A program made the translations under genes and the position numbers. The notes under the pieces are model-generated. The model was not told the DNA's origin, ran no database searches, and saw only the letters and a list, made by a program, of their open reading frames with translations. A stretch of DNA of 64,000 nucleotides from Pseudomonas fluorescens (GTDB taxonomy: Bacteria; Pseudomonadota; Gammaproteobacteria; Pseudomonadales; Pseudomonadaceae): the NCBI RefSeq assembly GCF_902497995.1, contig NZ_CABVII010000001.1, positions 310,001-374,000 of the forward strand. Direction: 5' to 3'. This document shows positions 61,124 through 64,000 of the stretch, piece after piece; the first letter of the stretch is position 1, and each line of letters starts with the position of its first letter.

Positions 61124-61138
61124 ATACCTTAAAGGTAT
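61124..61138. promoter_or_regulatory. CatR-type binding palindrome
   Basis: ATACCTTAAAGGTAT is a perfect 15-base palindrome centred between divergent catB and catR. LysR regulators bind T-N11-A dyads; ATACC-N5-GGTAT fits the recognition site expected for CatR with muconate as inducer. Confidence 0.65.
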
Positions 61139-61164
61139 TCAACCATTGCATATCGGGAGTCACC

Positions 61165-62049
61165 ATGGAACTGCGTCACCTGCGTTACTTTCAGGTATTG
61201 GCCAAAACCCTCAACTTCACCCGTGCCGCCGAGCTGCTGCACATCGCCCAACCGCCGCTGAGTCGACAGATCCAGCAACTGGAAGACGAACTGGGGGTCC
61301 TGTTGCTGGAACGCGGGCGGCCGTTGAAGCTGACCGACGCCGGGCGCTTTTTTCATGAGCACTCCAGCGCCCTGCTCGATCAGCTGGGCAAGGTGTGCGA
61401 CAACACGCGACGGATCGGCCTGGGCGAAAAGACCTGGTTGGGGATCGGCTTTGCGCCGTCGACCCTTTATGGCGTGCTGCCGGAACTGATTCGCCGCTTG
61501 CGCAGCGGCGACCCGCTGGAACTTGAGCTCGGGCTCTCGGAAATGACCACGCTGCAACAGGTGCAGGCGCTCAAGGCCGGACGCATCGATATCGGCTTCG
61601 GGCGGATCCGTATCGACGACCCGGCCATCATCCAGACCGTGTTGACCGAAGACCGGCTGGTCGCCGCCCTGCCCGCCGGTCACCCGTTACTGGCCGGGCC
61701 GATCAGCCTGCGCGCACTGGCGAAGGAGCCCTTTGTGCTGTACCCCGGCAACCCGCGGCCGAGCTATGCCGACCATGTGATTGCCTTGTTCGAATCCTAT
61801 GGCGTGAGCATCCATGTGGCGCAATGGACCAATGAACTGCAAACCGCCATCGGGTTGGTGGGCGCAGGCATCGGGGTCACGCTGGTGCCGGCCTCGGTGC
61901 AATTGCTGCACCGCGACGACATTGGCTTCACCCCGCTGCTGGAAGACAACGCCACCTCGCCGATTATCCTCAGCCGGCGTGTTGGCGACGTCTCGCCGGG
62001 GTTGAATCATTGCTTGCGGATGATTGACGAGCTGTTGCCACCGGCATAA
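61165..62049 (+). CDS. catR: LysR-type activator of catBCA
   Basis: The 294-residue protein has the N-terminal LysR helix-turn-helix (MELRHLRYFQVLAKTLNFTRAAELLHIAQPPLSRQIQQLEDELGVLLLER) and a periplasmic-binding-like effector domain. It is divergent from catB and close in length to known CatR proteins, which bind cis,cis-muconate. The start MELRH is fixed by the family and a GGAGTCACC site. Confidence 0.93.
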   Translation: MELRHLRYFQVLAKTLNFTRAAELLHIAQPPLSRQIQQLEDELGVLLLERGRPLKLTDAGRFFHEHSSALLDQLGKVCDNTRRIGLGEKTWLGIGFAPSTLYGVLPELIRRLRSGDPLELELGLSEMTTLQQVQALKAGRIDIGFGRIRIDDPAIIQTVLTEDRLVAALPAGHPLLAGPISLRALAKEPFVLYPGNPRPSYADHVIALFESYGVSIHVAQWTNELQTAIGLVGAGIGVTLVPASVQLLHRDDIGFTPLLEDNATSPIILSRRVGDVSPGLNHCLRMIDELLPPA

Positions 62050-62093
62050 AGCCGCGATACGACAGGCGCCTGCGCCCTATGTAGATGCTGGCT

Positions 62094-62993
62094 TCAATGG
62101 TCATTGCCGTTCCAGAGCCAGTTCCAGATGCCCGGCAGCTTGACCGCCTGTGAACTGTCGCGAACGGTGCGTGCAATGGCGGCGCGCTGCAGCGCTGCCG
62201 TATCGTCGTAAAACGGCTTTTGCGCCACCTTCACCCCGGTCGCGCTGGCGCTCTCGAGGAGGATCTGCAGGTACTCCCGGGTATGCCGGGCGGTGTAGCG
62301 ATTGAGATCGTGAAAGGTCACCACCACCGGAATCACTCCGTCCACCGTCGGCAGCTCGCCCCGGGCGATGCGCTCGCGGACTTCGGACAGTTGCCGCAGC
62401 ATGCTGGCCCGTCGCCGGGGGCTGGCGTTGAAACCCCAGATCTTGCCGTCGTTGGCGCTCAGGTCGGTGAGCAGCAGATGCAGACCGTGTCGTTGATAAG
62501 CGGCAAAGGTGCGTTTGTCGTAGCTCCAGAATGGCGGGCGCAACAGGCTCGGTGGTACTCCGGTGATCGCCGCGATGTCGGCGCTGCCGTTGCCGAGCGA
62601 CTGCTGCAGTTCTTGCGCGTCCAGCGAGCGATGATTGCTGTGCCCGGGCGTGGCGGTGTGCAAGCCCAGAATGTGACCTTCGGCCTGTTCGCGACGCATG
62701 ATTTCGCGCCCCAACTCGCTGCCGCCGGCCCGTGAGGCGCGGGTCTGCACGAAGAACACCGCCTTGATGTCCGCTTGCAGGGGATTGCGCGCCAGGCTGT
62801 CGAGCACGGTCACGGTTGGATTCCACCAACTCGATGCACTGGGACCGTCGTCGAAGGTCAGCAGAAAACGGATCGGGGGTTGCGCACGCAGGCGTTGCTC
62901 GGTCTGCGGCGTCATTTCGATGGGAGAAGCGATGCACCCCAGCAAACCGACTGCGATGGCGAACGCCGATAGAACCTTGACCAGCTGTTTCAT
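62094..62993 (-). CDS. Polysaccharide deacetylase-family lipoprotein
   Basis: The 299-residue protein has a signal peptide with lipobox LLGC (Cys near 20). Its NodB-type domain begins with RFLLTFDDGPSASS (catalytic Asp pair) and has a metal site in HTATPGHSNHRS, then RPPFWSYDKRT. It would remove acetyl groups from an N-acetylglucosamine polymer or similar glycan in the periplasm. The start is the methionine before KQLVKVLSAF. It has no evident operon partner. Confidence 0.82.
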   Translation of the reverse strand: MKQLVKVLSAFAIAVGLLGCIASPIEMTPQTEQRLRAQPPIRFLLTFDDGPSASSWWNPTVTVLDSLARNPLQADIKAVFFVQTRASRAGGSELGREIMRREQAEGHILGLHTATPGHSNHRSLDAQELQQSLGNGSADIAAITGVPPSLLRPPFWSYDKRTFAAYQRHGLHLLLTDLSANDGKIWGFNASPRRRASMLRQLSEVRERIARGELPTVDGVIPVVVTFHDLNRYTARHTREYLQILLESASATGVKVAQKPFYDDTAALQRAAIARTVRDSSQAVKLPGIWNWLWNGNDH

Positions 62994-63091
62994 GTTTTGC
63001 CTTGGGCCAGACTGTTGCGCCCACACGTCCGTGCGGGCGCAGGTTGGATCAAGGTACACAGGGTTTGGTTCCAGCGATATGTGCAGATCGA

Positions 63092-63253
63092 TCAGGGCTT
63101 CAGCGGGAATTCCTGGTCACGATCTGAAAGCTCTTTGCCGTCATCAGGGTGCTTCCAGGTAGGCGACGAACGCTTTTGCCGTTCGAGCTCTTCTTCGGTC
63201 GGTTCATCCATGTCTTCATCATCCGGATCCGGACGCTTTTGGTCAGTTGCCAT
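63092..63253 (-). CDS. Small acidic conserved-looking protein
   Basis: A 53-residue frame (MATDQKRPDPDDEDMDEPTEEELERQ, ending DRDQEFPLKP) has a strong acidic stretch and a basic C-terminal part. AGAGAGGTGAGC precedes the ATG, an excellent ribosome site. Codon use fits the chromosome. No function is known to me. Confidence 0.6.
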   Translation of the reverse strand: MATDQKRPDPDDEDMDEPTEEELERQKRSSPTWKHPDDGKELSDRDQEFPLKP

Positions 63254-63319
63254 GCTCACCTCTCTTCCTGAAGGGATCGGTCATCCACCTTAAGCGTAGA
63301 ACAGTTTCGAGCACCCGAC

Positions 63320-63634
63320 TCAGAGCCACCCGCGCAGCAAAAAGAAAAAGCCCATGCTCAACACCATGCTCAGCAGCGTGTTACGGGTGTAGAGCACCAG
63401 GCCCACCGCCACCAGTGAACTGATCAGATAGGGATTGTCCCACTGCAGGTTCAGCTGTTTGTCCGGCATGAACACGATCGGCCCGCAGATCGCGGTCAAC
63501 ATGCCCGGCACGGCGAAACCGAGGAACTGCCGGGCATTGCTGCTCAACCGCACCGGCAGACGCGGCTCCAGGAAGACATAGCGGTTGAGAAACACCAGCA
63601 CGCCCATGCCGATAATCACTGCCCAGACCATCAT
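63320..63634 (-). CDS. AzlD-family branched-chain amino acid exporter subunit
   Basis: The 104-residue membrane protein has four hydrophobic segments and the family pattern NRYVFLEPRLPVRLSSNARQFLGFAVPGMLTAICGPIVF. With AzlC it forms a two-part exporter for branched-chain amino acids or analogues. The ATG overlaps the azlC stop by four bases. A second Met follows the first directly. Confidence 0.85.
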   Translation of the reverse strand: MMVWAVIIGMGVLVFLNRYVFLEPRLPVRLSSNARQFLGFAVPGMLTAICGPIVFMPDKQLNLQWDNPYLISSLVAVGLVLYTRNTLLSMVLSMGFFFLLRGWL

Positions 63635-64000
63635 GTGCGCGCTCCCTGGAATTTGTTGCAGATAAAACCGGCAGTCATGCCCGCCAACCCCGACAGCACC
63701 AGCGCCGAACCCCACTGCCAATAGCTGAACAGCACCGAACAGAACAACGAAACCGCCACGCACACCACGGTCGGCACATTGCGCACCACCGGCGTGATCA
63801 GGGCGATAAAGGTCGCCGCAATGGAGAAGTCCAGCCCCAGATGCTCCAGGCCCGGAATGCTGCTGCCCAGCACGATGCCCGCCAGGGTGAAGAGGTTCCA
63901 GGCGATGTAGAACGTCAGGCCGACACCCAGGGCGTACCAGCGATCGAACTGTTGCTTGTCGTGCTGGCTGGTCAGGGCGAACAGTTCGTCAGTGAGCAAA
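63631..64000 (-). CDS. AzlC-family exporter subunit (5' end outside the window)
   Basis: The visible 123 residues are the C-terminal half of AzlC: LTDELFALTSQ, IAWNLFTLAGIVLGSSIPGL and LITPVVRNVPTVVCVAVSLFCSVLF. The N-terminal half is cut by the right edge of the window. It is translationally coupled with azlD. Confidence 0.85.
   Translation of the reverse strand, partial: LLTDELFALTSQHDKQQFDRWYALGVGLTFYIAWNLFTLAGIVLGSSIPGLEHLGLDFSIAATFIALITPVVRNVPTVVCVAVSLFCSVLFSYWQWGSALVLSGLAGMTAGFICNKFQGART

Overview
The window reads as chromosome of a Pseudomonas of the fluorescens group. Grounds: GC-rich coding sequence, pseudomonad-type genes (cstA with a ybdD-like partner, catBCA-benR-benABCD, catR, rtcB), and many REP palindromes built on GTGGGAGCGGGCTTG..CTCGCGA or GTAGGAGCCAGGCTTGCCGGCGAAGG. 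Species was not tested by any search.

1-12.65 kb is the right end of a lambda-like prophage that continues past the left edge. Read right to left from the att side: integrase and DUF4224-type gene, an early operon with PrtN-like and KilA-C-like proteins, a CI/Cro switch with CAC-N5-GTG operators, a CII-like regulator, a DksA/TraR-like zinc protein, a VapE-type primase-helicase, a Q-like antiterminator with a TTG start, a terminator, and a holin. Between integrase and the tRNA-Ser fragment (attR-like) lies a 3.2-kb islet of three unknown membrane-protein genes. It is bracketed by two copies of the integrase 3' end.

13-22.2 kb is mostly housekeeping: an MHS-type transporter, a metallophosphatase, a secreted serine-protease-like lipoprotein, cstA with its small partner, and a divergent Cache-domain kinase with a NarL-type regulator.

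22.5-44.7 kb is the most interesting part. Six copies of ATTATGGTATWCCA, an operator-like palindrome, precede separate transcription units: an eight-kb cluster (DUF1185 protein, alpha/beta hydrolase, aldehyde dehydrogenase, flavin reductase, carboxymuconolactone-decarboxylase-like protein, GntR regulator, Nudix hydrolase), a RibBA-like gene with a divergent DUF1330 gene, a polyamine/opine-type ABC importer, an NCS1 permease, a second flavin reductase, and a luciferase-like monooxygenase. A cysteine hydrolase, a second NCS1 permease and folD follow. I infer a GntR-controlled catabolic regulon for a nitrogen-containing, probably heterocyclic, compound, with its own flavin supply; the substrate is unknown. 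Two apparently inserted genes sit inside it: a proline-rich putative toxin with an HEMLH motif and a stand-alone PheRS-like ligase.

45-52.4 kb holds a glutamine-synthetase-family gene with a cupin regulator, a type II NADH-dehydrogenase-like gene divergent from an Rrf2 regulator, rtcB and several small genes. 52.4-62 kb is the benzoate-to-catechol-to-muconolactone pathway on the minus strand, with catR divergent. The ben operon is split between benC and benD by an eight-copy 135-bp REP tandem array. The window ends with a polysaccharide deacetylase lipoprotein, a small acidic protein, and azlD/azlC (azlC cut by the edge).
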